Position numbers and translations under genes: made by a program. From Blastococcus sp. CT_GayMR20 (lineage in GTDB: Bacteria; Actinomycetota; Actinomycetes; Mycobacteriales; Geodermatophilaceae): DNA of 33,206 nucleotides. The notes under the pieces are model-generated. The model searched no databases. It saw only the letters and a list, made by a program, of their open reading frames with translations, and was not told the origin of the DNA. The stretch is from the NCBI RefSeq assembly GCF_004570345.1, contig NZ_SPQM01000048.1, positions 1 through 33,206 on the forward strand, given 5' to 3'. Shown piece by piece: positions 25,253 through 33,162 of the stretch. The first letter of the stretch is position 1, and every line of letters begins with the position of its first letter.

Positions 25253-27622
25253 GTGAGCACGTTCTTCAGGCTCGGGCGCGCGTCCGGCCGCACTCTGACC
25301 GACCAGCGACCCGCGGGGCGCTTCAGCCGGGCCGCCCGGTCCGCCACCGCCGTCGCCGTCCTCACCGTTCTCGGCGTCGGAGCCGGTGTCGGCCTGGCCG
25401 CACCCGCCTCGGCTGCGATCGGCTGCACCGTCAACGTCGTCGCGCACCCGGACGACGACCTCTTCTTCCAGAACCCGGCGGTGCGCAACGACATCGTCGC
25501 GCGCAAGTGCGTGAGCACCGTCTACGTCACCTCCGGCGACGCCGGCTCCGGCACCACCTACTCCCAGAACCGGGAGAAGGGCGTGCAGGCGGCCTACGCG
25601 AAGATGGCGGGCGTCTCGAACAAGTGGCTGACCCTGCGCCTGCCCACCGGCGGCCAGACCGTCACCTCGAGCGTGCTGATCTCGGCGCCGTGGGTGAGTT
25701 TGACCTTCCTGCGGCTGCCGGACGGCAACCTGGACGGCAGCGGCACCAGCGCCTCGCAGTTCACCAGCCTCCAGCAGCTCTACCTGGGCCAGATCCCGTC
25801 GCTGAAGACCGTGGACTCACCCATCCAGACGTACACGTCGGCGAGCCTGATCAAGACCCTCGGCCAGGTCTTCACGACCCTGAACGCCACGACGGTCCGC
25901 ACGCTCGACCACCTCGGCGACTTCGACGAGGGCGACCACAGCGACCACTACACCGTCGCGCGCTTCGCATCGATCGCCCGTGCCCAGTACAAGCCGTCGG
26001 CGTCCTTCGTGGGTTACCTCGGCTACCCCGGCACCTCGCTCAGCGCCAACGTCACCGGCAAGGACCTGACCGCCAAGCAGGCGGCCCTCATGGCCTACGC
26101 GCCCTACGACTCGTCCATGTGCCAGACCCTGGCAGCCTGTGACGCGCGGGGCGACAGCCAGTGGCTGTCCCGGATGCACCTCGCCACCGAACTGCACGCC
26201 GTCCGGCCGATCACGCCCGGCAACGTCGCGCCGGCTGCGACCGTCACCTACTCGTCGCAGGACTGGGTCAACGGTCAGCAGGCCAAGAAGGCCATCGACG
26301 GCGTCATCGACGGGTTCCCCGGCGACTCGACCGCCGAGTGGGCGACCCAGGGCGGCGGAGCCGGCAGCTGGCTGCAGCTCAACTGGCTGGAGCCGATCCA
26401 GATGGACACCGTCGTGCTGTACGACCGCCCGAACCCCAGCGACTGGGTGACCGGCGGGAAGCTCACGTTCTCCGACGGATCGACCGTGGCCGTGCCCGCA
26501 CTCGACAACGCCGGCGGCCCGACGACCGTCACGTTCCCGGCCCGGAAGACGACGAGCCTGCGCATGGCGATCACCAGCGTGGGCCCCGGCACCGGCAACG
26601 TGGGGCTCGCGGAGCTCCAGGCGTGGACCGCGGGGTCGACCCCGACCTACCCGGCGCCGGCACCCGCTCCCGTGACGCCGCCTCCGGCGCCGACGTGCGG
26701 GACGCCGACGGCCCCGACCACCGCGACGGCGCCGACCCCCACCACGATGCCGGCCGTCACGGCCGACCTCGCGGCGGCTGCCTCGGTCACGGCTTCCTCG
26801 GAGAACGCAGCCGGCGGCCAGACCGCGGGCAAGGCCGTCGACGGCACCGTCGACGGGTACCCCGGCGACTGGACCGCGGAGTGGGCGACCCAGGGCTGCG
26901 CGGCCGGCACCTGGCTGCAGCTGACCTGGCCGACCGCGGTGACGCTGGACCGGATCGTGCTGCACGACCGGCCGAACGCCAACGACCAGATCACCGGGGG
27001 CACGCTCACCTTCGCCGACGGGTCCACCGTCGCGGTGCCTGCGCTGGCGAACGACGGCTCGGCCACCACGGTGAGCTTCCCCGCCCGCTCGACCACGAGC
27101 GTCCGTCTCACGATCACCGCCGTCAGCGCGACGACGGGCAACGTGGGGCTGGCGGAGATCCAGGCGTGGACCGCCGTCCCGGCGGCACCGGCTGCTCCGG
27201 CCGCCCCGGCCGTTCCCGCGGCTCCCGCGGCTCCGGCCGTTCCCCCGGCTCCGGCCGCTCCGGCCCCTCCGGCGGCTCCGCCTGCTCCGCCGGTCGACCT
27301 GGCGGCCACGGCGACCCTGACCGGTGGCCTGGGTTCGCAGTCGAACGGCGTGGGTTCCTGGATCCAGCTGAACTGGGGCCAGGCCGTCACGGCGGGCCGG
27401 CTCGTCGTCACCAATCCCACGGGCAACCTGGGGGTGACCGGCGCGACGCTGACCTTCGCCGACGGGTCGACGGTGACCCTCCCGGCCACCGCGGTCAGCG
27501 GGAAGACGCTGACCCTGGCATTCCCGGCGCGGGCGACCACGTCGCTCCGCATCACCGTCACCTCGGTGCAGGGCACGCTGGCCAACGCGACCAAGGCCGC
27601 CCTGCAGGTCTTCGCCTCGTGA
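25253..27622 (+). CDS. Secreted PIG-L deacetylase with three C-terminal repeats
   Basis: The 789-residue protein has a long basic signal peptide with a likely cleavage site after ASA (residues 52-54). The PIG-L/LmbE domain (55-320) has the zinc motif AHPDD (His65, Asp67, Asp68) and the distal DHSDH (His229, His232); the family removes acetyl groups from N-acetylglucosamine-like sugars. Then come two close repeats (324-460 and 505-641) of discoidin-like type, each with an AIDG/AVDG...PGD...AEWATQG block and ending ELQAWTA or EIQAWTA, and a third shortened repeat (682-789). Pro/Ala linkers separate them. It probably acts on cell-wall or environmental polysaccharide. A GGGGGAAA ribosome-binding site fixes the GTG start. 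Confidence 0.88.
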   Translation: MSTFFRLGRASGRTLTDQRPAGRFSRAARSATAVAVLTVLGVGAGVGLAAPASAAIGCTVNVVAHPDDDLFFQNPAVRNDIVARKCVSTVYVTSGDAGSGTTYSQNREKGVQAAYAKMAGVSNKWLTLRLPTGGQTVTSSVLISAPWVSLTFLRLPDGNLDGSGTSASQFTSLQQLYLGQIPSLKTVDSPIQTYTSASLIKTLGQVFTTLNATTVRTLDHLGDFDEGDHSDHYTVARFASIARAQYKPSASFVGYLGYPGTSLSANVTGKDLTAKQAALMAYAPYDSSMCQTLAACDARGDSQWLSRMHLATELHAVRPITPGNVAPAATVTYSSQDWVNGQQAKKAIDGVIDGFPGDSTAEWATQGGGAGSWLQLNWLEPIQMDTVVLYDRPNPSDWVTGGKLTFSDGSTVAVPALDNAGGPTTVTFPARKTTSLRMAITSVGPGTGNVGLAELQAWTAGSTPTYPAPAPAPVTPPPAPTCGTPTAPTTATAPTPTTMPAVTADLAAAASVTASSENAAGGQTAGKAVDGTVDGYPGDWTAEWATQGCAAGTWLQLTWPTAVTLDRIVLHDRPNANDQITGGTLTFADGSTVAVPALANDGSATTVSFPARSTTSVRLTITAVSATTGNVGLAEIQAWTAVPAAPAAPAAPAVPAAPAAPAVPPAPAAPAPPAAPPAPPVDLAATATLTGGLGSQSNGVGSWIQLNWGQAVTAGRLVVTNPTGNLGVTGATLTFADGSTVTLPATAVSGKTLTLAFPARATTSLRITVTSVQGTLANATKAALQVFAS
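26222..27622 (+). repeat. Three coding repeats in the PIG-L protein
   Basis: Copies run 26222-26632, 26765-27175 and 27296-27622. The first two have identical length (137 codons) and share many residues, including SDGSTVAVPAL / ADGSTVAVPAL and GNVGLAELQAWTA / GNVGLAEIQAWTA. The third lacks about 30 codons in its first third, including the PGD...AEWATQG block. Confidence 0.8.
27176..27295 (+). repeat. Ala/Pro low-complexity linker
   Basis: About 40 codons are nearly all Ala and Pro (AAPAAPAVPAAP pattern), built from GCTCCGGC-like short repeats. It is a flexible spacer between the second and third repeats and a likely site of slippage. Confidence 0.7.
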
Positions 27623-27651
27623 GCCGTGCCGGCCTCAGCCGGTGATCCACG

Positions 27652-27690
27652 CCTCGGCCCGCCCGCGCACCCCGCGCGGGCGGGCCGGGG
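27652..27690. terminator. Strong bidirectional terminator
   Basis: A perfect 14-base stem (27655-27668 with 27674-27687) closes a five-base loop and extends by three more pairs, one of them G-T. It lies 29 bases after the PIG-L stop and 15 bases from the stop of the convergent LURP-one gene, and can terminate both. It is the strongest hairpin in the window. Confidence 0.75.
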
Positions 27691-27705
27691 TCGTGGAGGG
27701 AGGGC

Positions 27706-28365
27706 TCAGCGACTCTGCAGCGCGTCCAGGGCGACGGCCATGCAGGCCGCGACCCGGAAGTCCAGGCGCGGGTCCGGCACGGTGACGTCGTAGCGGTCGC
27801 GGATGGCCTTCTTCCGTTCGCTGACCATCACGGTCTGCCCGGTGGCGGTGTCGACGAAGTCGAAGTGGAAGACGAAAGGCACCCAGATGTCCCCGATGTA
27901 GGGGATGAAGTCCCAGAGCCGGCGGAGGATGGCGATGAACAGCCGGCGCTCCTGACCGACGGCCTGGATCCCCGGCGCAGACAGGTTCCAGGTGGAGCGC
28001 AGCAGGCTCGCCCCGAACTGCTTGCTGAACCAGCCGAGCGGCCGCCCGTACTCGTCGAAGACGTCGTGCTCGGCGTGCACGTCGAGTCGCTGCCGCGCCT
28101 TGAAGGAGAACACCGGGCGGCTCTTGGACTCGTCCGTGAAGAAGATGACCTCCTCCTTGAGCTTCATCCGCTTCTGCTCGGCGAACGCCATCAGCGCGCC
28201 CTCGGAGCCGTCCGGATTGGCCGCCCGGATCTCGTACCGGTTCACCATCACGGTGATCCGCTGCTTGATGAAGAACCGCGGCACGACCATGGGGGCCGGC
28301 TGCTGCTCGTGGGAAGGCTCGTTGGAGGGCATCGTCACGGCGGGCTCCCGAACTTCCGAGGACAC
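27706..28365 (-). CDS. LURP-one-related family protein
   Basis: The 219-residue protein resembles LURP-one-related proteins, which have a Tubby-like beta-barrel that may bind membrane lipids. Typical parts are RFFIKQRITVMVNRYEI near residue 30, a strand-rich middle (KLKEEVIFFTDESKSRPVFSFKARQ), YGRPLGWFSKQF and DTATGQTVMVSERKKAIRDRYDV. In bacteria the role is unknown; in animals phospholipid scramblases share the fold. A GGAGG ribosome-binding site 9 bases upstream supports the GTG at 28363-28365; the ATG at 28330-28332 is an alternative. The N-terminal 25 residues look disordered. It follows the amber-interrupted gene on the same strand. Confidence 0.82.
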   Translation of the reverse strand: MSSEVREPAVTMPSNEPSHEQQPAPMVVPRFFIKQRITVMVNRYEIRAANPDGSEGALMAFAEQKRMKLKEEVIFFTDESKSRPVFSFKARQRLDVHAEHDVFDEYGRPLGWFSKQFGASLLRSTWNLSAPGIQAVGQERRLFIAILRRLWDFIPYIGDIWVPFVFHFDFVDTATGQTVMVSERKKAIRDRYDVTVPDPRLDFRVAACMAVALDALQSR

Positions 28366-28423
28366 GTGGAGGAGCCTCCATCCTGGCGCATTCCCGACGG
28401 GTGCGGACCGGGTGCGGGCGCGG

Positions 28424-28774
28424 TCACGCGCGGATCGCGTCCAGCAGCTGCAGCAGCTCGTGGGCGGCGAGCTCGATCTCCTTGTGACCCCAGTGGGCCG
28501 CCCGGTAGTGGCAGGCGATCAGCCCCATGCGGTGCACCCGGCGGAAGTCGCCGTAGACGAAGCCCTACCGGGCCTTGGTGTCCTCGGTGGCGCCCTCGGT
28601 GAGACCGAGGTGCCAGGCCCCGTACTCCGCCCAGGGGTGCTGCCGCAGGAAGGCGTTCTCGTCCTCGGCCGAGGGCTGCACGCGGCCCCACTCGCTGCGG
28701 AGGACGAACTGGCGGGCCCGGATCAGCTCCTCCGCCCGCGCGACGCCCTGCTCGTTCACCGTGTACTCCGCCAT
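28424..28774 (-). pseudogene. Small conserved protein interrupted by an in-frame TAG
   Basis: A 116-codon reading frame starts at the ATG 28772-28774 (MAEYTVNEQGVARAEELI) and ends at the TGA 28424-28426 (LLQLLDAIRA). It is broken at codon 70 by a TAG (28565-28567). The sequence before it (WHLGLTEGATEDTKAR) and after it (GFVYGDFRRVHRMGLIACHYRA) continues in the same frame with normal coding bias, and together looks like one small actinobacterial protein of about 115 residues. A single change from TAC would give the TAG. I read it as a recent nonsense mutation or a base error. The truncated 69-residue product could still be made. I know no function for the family. Confidence 0.75.
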
Positions 28775-28921
28775 CCCTGCCTCCTCGGTTCGTGTCGTCG
28801 CCGGACACGCGCACGGTGACCGAACTGCCGCCGGGAAGGGCTTTACCCAGGCCGGACGTCCGTGATCGACTGCGCTCCTCGCCGCAGCGGGGCGGCGGGG
28901 ACCGGCAACCTGGAGGCAGCG

Positions 28922-28993
28922 ATGCCGTTGGTGCAGGGCGTGGCGGCAGCGCGCACGGGAGTCTTCTGCGAGCCGGGCCCGATGGCCCCGTGA
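28922..28993 (+). CDS. 23-residue leader ORF coupled to the second succinate dehydrogenase
   Basis: An ATG with an excellent GGAGG site five bases upstream (28912-28916) opens a 23-codon frame (MPLVQGVAAARTG, then VFCEPGPMAP). Its TGA (28991-28993) overlaps the GTG start of the membrane anchor (GTGA). The anchor gene has no good ribosome-binding site of its own, so its translation may depend on ribosomes ending here. The peptide has no membrane helix and one Cys. It may be only a translational enhancer, or a small real peptide. Confidence 0.5.
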   Translation: MPLVQGVAAARTGVFCEPGPMAP

Positions 28994-29820
28994 CGGCGAC
29001 CGCGCCACGCCGCACCGGGGCCGTCACTCCCGGGGGCGGCAACGGGGCTCCTCCCCCGCGCCGGGCCTGGATCGCCGACCGGACGCTGCGCACGGACCGG
29101 TGGTGGTTGCAGCCACTGCTGACCGTCGTCGCCCTGGTGCTGTTCATCATCTACGCGACGTTCAGGGCGTTCCAGAACGCCCACTACTTCTCCGAGCCCT
29201 ACATCTCGCCCTTCTACTCGCCGTGCATCACGACGGCGTGCGAGGGAGACACCTTCCCGGAGCTGTTCACCGGGCCGACCTGGATCTCGCCGGCCCTGTA
29301 CATCCTGGTCTTCCCGCTCGGGATCCGGATGACCTGCTACTACTACCGGAAGGCCTACTACCGGTCGTTCTGGCTGTCGCCCCCGGCGTGCGCCGTGGGT
29401 GAGCCGCACCGCCGCTACACGGGGGAGACGCGGCTGCCGCTGGTCGGTCAGAACATCCACCGGTACGCGCTCTACGCCGCTCTGGTGATCAACGTCATCC
29501 TCTTCTACGACGCCGTGCTGGCCTTCCGCGACGAGACCGGCGCGTGGGGCCACATGGGGCTCGGCACAGTGATCCTGCTGGCCAACGCGGTCCTGCTGTT
29601 CCTCTACTCGCTGTCGTGCCACTCGTGCCGGCACATCATCGGTGGCCGGCTCAACCACTTCTCGAAGCACCCGCTGCGCTACAAGGCCTGGGGCTGGGTG
29701 TCGCGGCTCAACGGCCGGCACATGCAGTTCGCCTGGGCCTCGCTGTTCAGCGTCGCGTTCGCCGACTTCTACGTGCTCCTGCTCGCCACCGACACGATCA
29801 ACGACCTGAGGTTCTTCTGA
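28990..29820 (+). CDS. Sdh1-type membrane anchor of succinate dehydrogenase (complex 2)
   Basis: The 276-residue protein resembles the anchor of mycobacterial Sdh1 (Rv0249c type). It has five helices, about residues 41-60, 98-113, 156-177, 190-208 and 246-267. It differs from the cytochrome b at 9053: six Cys (79, 84, 116, 134, 210, 213) and a dense set of His (65, 140, 157, 211, 215, 223, 227, 244) line the segments between helices, notably CITTAC and SCHSCRH. This suggests a bound metal centre. From memory, an Sdh1 structure from Mycobacterium smegmatis contains a membrane-embedded Rieske-like cluster; I did not verify it. The GTG start overlaps the leader ORF stop. The flavoprotein gene starts one base inside its stop (TGATG). 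Confidence 0.85.
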   Translation: MTATAPRRTGAVTPGGGNGAPPPRRAWIADRTLRTDRWWLQPLLTVVALVLFIIYATFRAFQNAHYFSEPYISPFYSPCITTACEGDTFPELFTGPTWISPALYILVFPLGIRMTCYYYRKAYYRSFWLSPPACAVGEPHRRYTGETRLPLVGQNIHRYALYAALVINVILFYDAVLAFRDETGAWGHMGLGTVILLANAVLLFLYSLSCHSCRHIIGGRLNHFSKHPLRYKAWGWVSRLNGRHMQFAWASLFSVAFADFYVLLLATDTINDLRFF

Positions 29821-31619
29821 TGGAGCTCGAGCGGCACGAGTACGACGTCGTCGTCGTCGGGGCGGGCGGTGCGGGCCTCCGGGCCGCGATCGAAGCGCAC
29901 GAGTCCGGCGCCCGGACGGCCGTGGTGTGCAAGTCCCTGCTCGGCAAGGCGCACACGGTCATGGCCGAGGGCGGCATCGCGGCGGCCATGGCCAACCTCT
30001 ACCCGGAGGACAACTGGCGGGTGCACTTCCGCGACACCATGCGCGGCGGGAAGATGCTCAACCACTGGCGCATGGCCCAGCTGCACGCCCAGGAGGCACC
30101 GGACCGGGTCCGCGAGCTGGAGGACTGGGGCGCGCTGTTCGACCGGACGGCGGACGGCCTGATCAGCCAGCGCGACTTCGGCGGCCACCGCTACGCCCGC
30201 CTGGCCCACGTCGGCGACCGGACCGGGCTGGAACTGATCCGCACCCTGCAGCAGCGCACCGTCGCCCTCGGCATCGACGTGTACATGGAGTGCACCGTCA
30301 CCCGCCTCCTCACCGACGCCGACGGCGTCACCGGCGCGTTCGGCTACTGGCGGGAGTCGGGGCGGTTCATCGCCTGGCAGGCGCCGTCGGTCGTGCTCGC
30401 CACCGGCGGGATCGGCAAGTCCTACAAGGTCACCTCGAACTCGTGGGAGTACACCGGCGACGGGCACAGCCTGGCGATGCAGGCCGGCGCCACGCTGGTC
30501 AACATGGAGTTCGTCCAGTTCCACCCGACGGGCATGGTCTGGCCGCCGTCCGTGCGCGGCATCCTGGTCACCGAGAGCGTCCGGGGTGACGGGGGCATCC
30601 TCAAGAACTCCGCCGGCAACCGCTTCATGTTCGACTACATCCCCGATTTCTTCCGCAAGGAGACGGCGGAGACCGAGGCCGAGGCCGACCGCTGGTACGA
30701 CGACAAGAAGAACAACCGGCGCCCGCCGGAGCTGCTCCCCCGCGACGAGGTCGCGCGCGCGATCAACAGCGAGGTGAAGGCAGGGCGGGGCACACCCCAC
30801 GGCGGGGTCTACCTCGACATCGCCTCCCGCCGGACGCCGGAGTACATCCGCAAGCGCCTCCCGTCGATGTACCACCAGTTCAAGGAGCTGGCCGAGGTCG
30901 ACATCACCGCCGAGGCCATGGAGGTCGGGCCGACGTGCCACTACGTGATGGGCGGGGTGGAGGTCGACCCGGACACCGAGGCGGCACGCGTCCCCGGTCT
31001 CTTCGCCGCCGGTGAGGTCGCCGGCGGCATGCACGGCTCGAACCGGCTCGGCGGGAACTCCCTCTCGGACCTGTTGGTCTTCGGCCGCCGGGCCGGCCTC
31101 GCGGCCGCCGAGCACGCCCTGCGGCGGATCGACCGGACGCACCTGGACGACGACGCCCTGGCCGACGCCGCCCGGGCGGCGCTGGCACCCTTCGACCGCG
31201 AGGGCGGCGAGAACCCCTACACGGTGCAGCACGACCTGCAGCAGACGATGCACGACCTGGTCGGGATCATCCGGACGGCGCCGGAGATGGAACAGGCGCT
31301 CGAGCGGATCGCGGCGCTCAAGGAACGGGTCGCCAACCTCTCCGTCGAAGGTCACCGGCAGTACAACCCCGGCTGGCACCTGGCGCTGGACCTGCCGCAC
31401 ATGCTGGTGGTCAGCGAGGCCATCGCCCGGGCCGCGCTCGAGCGACAGGAGAGCCGGGGCGGGCACACCCGCGACGACTACCCGGCCACCGATGCCGAGT
31501 GGGCGAGGACGAACCTCATCTGCTCGCAGGCACCCGACGGCTCGGTCGCACTGACCCGGCAACCGCTCCCCCAGATGCCCTCGGAGCTGGCCGAGATCTT
31601 CGAGGAGGTCCCGGCGTGA
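29820..31619 (+). CDS. Sdh1-type succinate dehydrogenase flavoprotein (complex 2)
   Basis: The 599-residue flavoprotein belongs to the fumarate reductase/succinate dehydrogenase family. VVVGAGGAGLRAA (residues 11-23) binds FAD and His45 in KAHTVMAEGG is the covalent attachment site. The substrate-site motifs FVQFHPTG, HYVMGGVEVD and GMHGSNRLGGNSLSDLLVFG are intact. It lacks the 45-residue N-terminal extension of the first flavoprotein and carries an insertion (ETAETEAEADRWYDDKKNNRRPPE) typical of mycobacterial Sdh1. It oxidises succinate with electrons passing to the iron-sulfur protein encoded next, whose GTG overlaps its TGA. Confidence 0.93.
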   Translation: MELERHEYDVVVVGAGGAGLRAAIEAHESGARTAVVCKSLLGKAHTVMAEGGIAAAMANLYPEDNWRVHFRDTMRGGKMLNHWRMAQLHAQEAPDRVRELEDWGALFDRTADGLISQRDFGGHRYARLAHVGDRTGLELIRTLQQRTVALGIDVYMECTVTRLLTDADGVTGAFGYWRESGRFIAWQAPSVVLATGGIGKSYKVTSNSWEYTGDGHSLAMQAGATLVNMEFVQFHPTGMVWPPSVRGILVTESVRGDGGILKNSAGNRFMFDYIPDFFRKETAETEAEADRWYDDKKNNRRPPELLPRDEVARAINSEVKAGRGTPHGGVYLDIASRRTPEYIRKRLPSMYHQFKELAEVDITAEAMEVGPTCHYVMGGVEVDPDTEAARVPGLFAAGEVAGGMHGSNRLGGNSLSDLLVFGRRAGLAAAEHALRRIDRTHLDDDALADAARAALAPFDREGGENPYTVQHDLQQTMHDLVGIIRTAPEMEQALERIAALKERVANLSVEGHRQYNPGWHLALDLPHMLVVSEAIARAALERQESRGGHTRDDYPATDAEWARTNLICSQAPDGSVALTRQPLPQMPSELAEIFEEVPA

Positions 31620-32371
31620 CCCACGACGCGACGTTCCGCGTGTGGCGCGGCGACGCCACCGGCGGCGACCTGCAGACGTTCACGGTGGCGGTGAACGAGG
31701 GCGAGGTGGTCCTCGACGTGATCCATCGCCTGCAGGCCACGCAGGCCGGCGACCTCGCCGTCCGGTGGAACTGCAAGGCCGGCAAGTGCGGGTCGTGCAG
31801 CGCGGAGATCAACGGGCGCCCGCGGCTGATGTGCATGACCCGGATGAGCACGTTCGCCGAGGGCGAGACCGTGACGGTCACCCCGATGCGGACGTTCCCG
31901 GTCATCCGCGACCTGGTCACCGACGTCTCCTACAACTACGACAAGGCCGCGCAGATCCCGGCGTTCACCCCCCGGCCGCGGGAGAAGGACGGCAGCCACC
32001 GGATGCAGCAGATCGACGTCGAGCGCTCGCAGGAGTTCCGCAAGTGCATCGAGTGCTTCCTCTGCCAGGACACCTGCCACGTCATCCGTGACCACGAGGA
32101 GAACAAGGCGGCCTTCGCCGGTCCCCGCTTCCTGATCCGCCTGGCCGAGCTCGACATGCACCCGCTGGACGTCGTCGACCGCAAGGACGCCGCGCAGGAC
32201 GAGTTCGGCCTCGGCTACTGCAACATCACCAAGTGCTGCAGCGAGGTGTGTCCCGAGGGCATCCACCTCACCGACAACGGGATCATCCCGCTGAAGGAGC
32301 GGGTGGTGGACCGCAAGTTCGACCCGCTGACCTTCCTCGGGTCGAAGATCGGGCGCCGCCGCAAGGAGTAG
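31616..32371 (+). CDS. Sdh1-type succinate dehydrogenase iron-sulfur protein (complex 2)
   Basis: The 251-residue protein has a [2Fe-2S] ferredoxin domain (Cys53, Cys58, Cys61, Cys73) and a C-terminal domain with Cys144, Cys147, Cys150 and Cys154 plus Cys202, Cys208 and Cys212 for the [4Fe-4S] and [3Fe-4S] clusters. It also has an extra Cys207 next to Cys208. It passes electrons from the flavoprotein to the anchor. The C-terminus (GSKIGRRRKE) is strongly basic. The gene ends directly against the stop of the convergent small acidic protein with no gap, and I see no hairpin there. Confidence 0.93.
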   Translation: MTHDATFRVWRGDATGGDLQTFTVAVNEGEVVLDVIHRLQATQAGDLAVRWNCKAGKCGSCSAEINGRPRLMCMTRMSTFAEGETVTVTPMRTFPVIRDLVTDVSYNYDKAAQIPAFTPRPREKDGSHRMQQIDVERSQEFRKCIECFLCQDTCHVIRDHEENKAAFAGPRFLIRLAELDMHPLDVVDRKDAAQDEFGLGYCNITKCCSEVCPEGIHLTDNGIIPLKERVVDRKFDPLTFLGSKIGRRRKE

Positions 32372-32587
32372 TCACTCCTCGTGCTCGGCCTGGCGCCGCT
32401 CGGCGCCGGTCTCCCCCGCGTAGCCGACGTCCTGCCCGGCGACCCGGCCGACGAACGTGCCGGACTCACCGGTGCCCGTGGTGGCGCCGGCGTCCGGCTC
32501 GTCGCTGTCGCCGCCGCCCGTGGCGCGGGACAGCGCCTGGGCGTCGTCGGGGTCGACGTCCTCCTCCGACGGCCGGGGGTCGGTCAC
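32372..32587 (-). CDS. Small acidic conserved protein
   Basis: The 71-residue protein has a disordered acidic N-terminal half (PSEEDVDPDDAQ...GGGDSDEPDAG) and a more conserved-looking C-terminal block, TFVGRVAGQDVGYAGETGAERR. I think the block recurs in actinobacterial small proteins, but I know no function. Its GTG start overlaps the stop of the carbonic anhydrase-like gene (GTGA), so the two are translated together. There is no signal peptide or membrane helix. Confidence 0.68.
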   Translation of the reverse strand: MTDPRPSEEDVDPDDAQALSRATGGGDSDEPDAGATTGTGESGTFVGRVAGQDVGYAGETGAERRQAEHEE

Positions 32588-33162
32588 GGCGCACCGTCGT
32601 CGAAGTAGGTGCCCGCGGGGGGCAGCGGACGGCGGACCACGGGGCGCACCTTGCGCGCGGCCGGCAGCCGGGCGGTGTAGCTCTCCGCGTTGGCGCGGAT
32701 GTGCGCGAGGTCGTCGTCCGTGGCCTGGCGGACGACCTTGGCCGGCACCCCGGCGACGACCGAACCCGGCGGCACCGTGGTGCCGGGGGTGACGACGGCG
32801 CCGGCCGCGACGATGGACCCGGCGCCGATGCGCGCCCCGTTCATCACGACGCTGCCCATGCCGATGAGGACGTCGTCGTCGACCCGCGCGCCGTGCAGCA
32901 CGACGCGGTGCCCGACGGTGACCCCGCGGCCGACCAGCAGCGGGAAGCCGGGGTCGCAGTGGAGGGTGCAGCCGTCCTGCACGTTCGTGTCGGGCCCGAG
33001 GACGATCACCTCCTCGTCCGCGCGGGCGATTGCGCCGTACCAGATGCTGGCGCGCGCATTCATGGTGACGGCGCCAACCACCACCGCGGTCGGGGCGACG
33101 AAGGCCTCCTCGTCGATCTTCGGTGCACCGAAGTGCAGTTCCGCGATGTAGTTGTCCGCCAT
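32584..33162 (-). CDS. Gamma carbonic anhydrase-like protein
   Basis: The 192-residue protein folds as a left-handed beta helix of hexapeptide repeats (residues about 20-150). The three zinc/iron ligand histidines of the gamma class are in place: His68 (TLHCD), His85 and His90 (VGHRVVLHGA). The acidic proton-shuttle loop of the archaeal Cam enzyme is absent, so it is the CamH-like form; activity as carbonic anhydrase is possible but not certain, and some relatives are acyltransferase-like. A GGGAG ribosome-binding site lies 8 bases before the ATG. It leads a two-gene operon with the small acidic protein. The 44 bases beyond its start to the window end show nothing more. Confidence 0.9.
   Translation of the reverse strand: MADNYIAELHFGAPKIDEEAFVAPTAVVVGAVTMNARASIWYGAIARADEEVIVLGPDTNVQDGCTLHCDPGFPLLVGRGVTVGHRVVLHGARVDDDVLIGMGSVVMNGARIGAGSIVAAGAVVTPGTTVPPGSVVAGVPAKVVRQATDDDLAHIRANAESYTARLPAARKVRPVVRRPLPPAGTYFDDGAP

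Noticed and set aside
27176..27295. Repeat tract as CRISPR or non-coding satellite
   Set aside because: It keeps the reading frame of the PIG-L gene and encodes an Ala/Pro linker; there are no spacers.
28565..28567. TAG as a pyrrolysine codon
   Set aside because: No pyrrolysine machinery is visible in the window and such use is very rare in this phylum; a point mutation is simpler.
29769..31562. A 597-codon leftward frame opposite the second flavoprotein
   Set aside because: Same reason: an antisense shadow of a strongly coding gene with no recognisable protein features.
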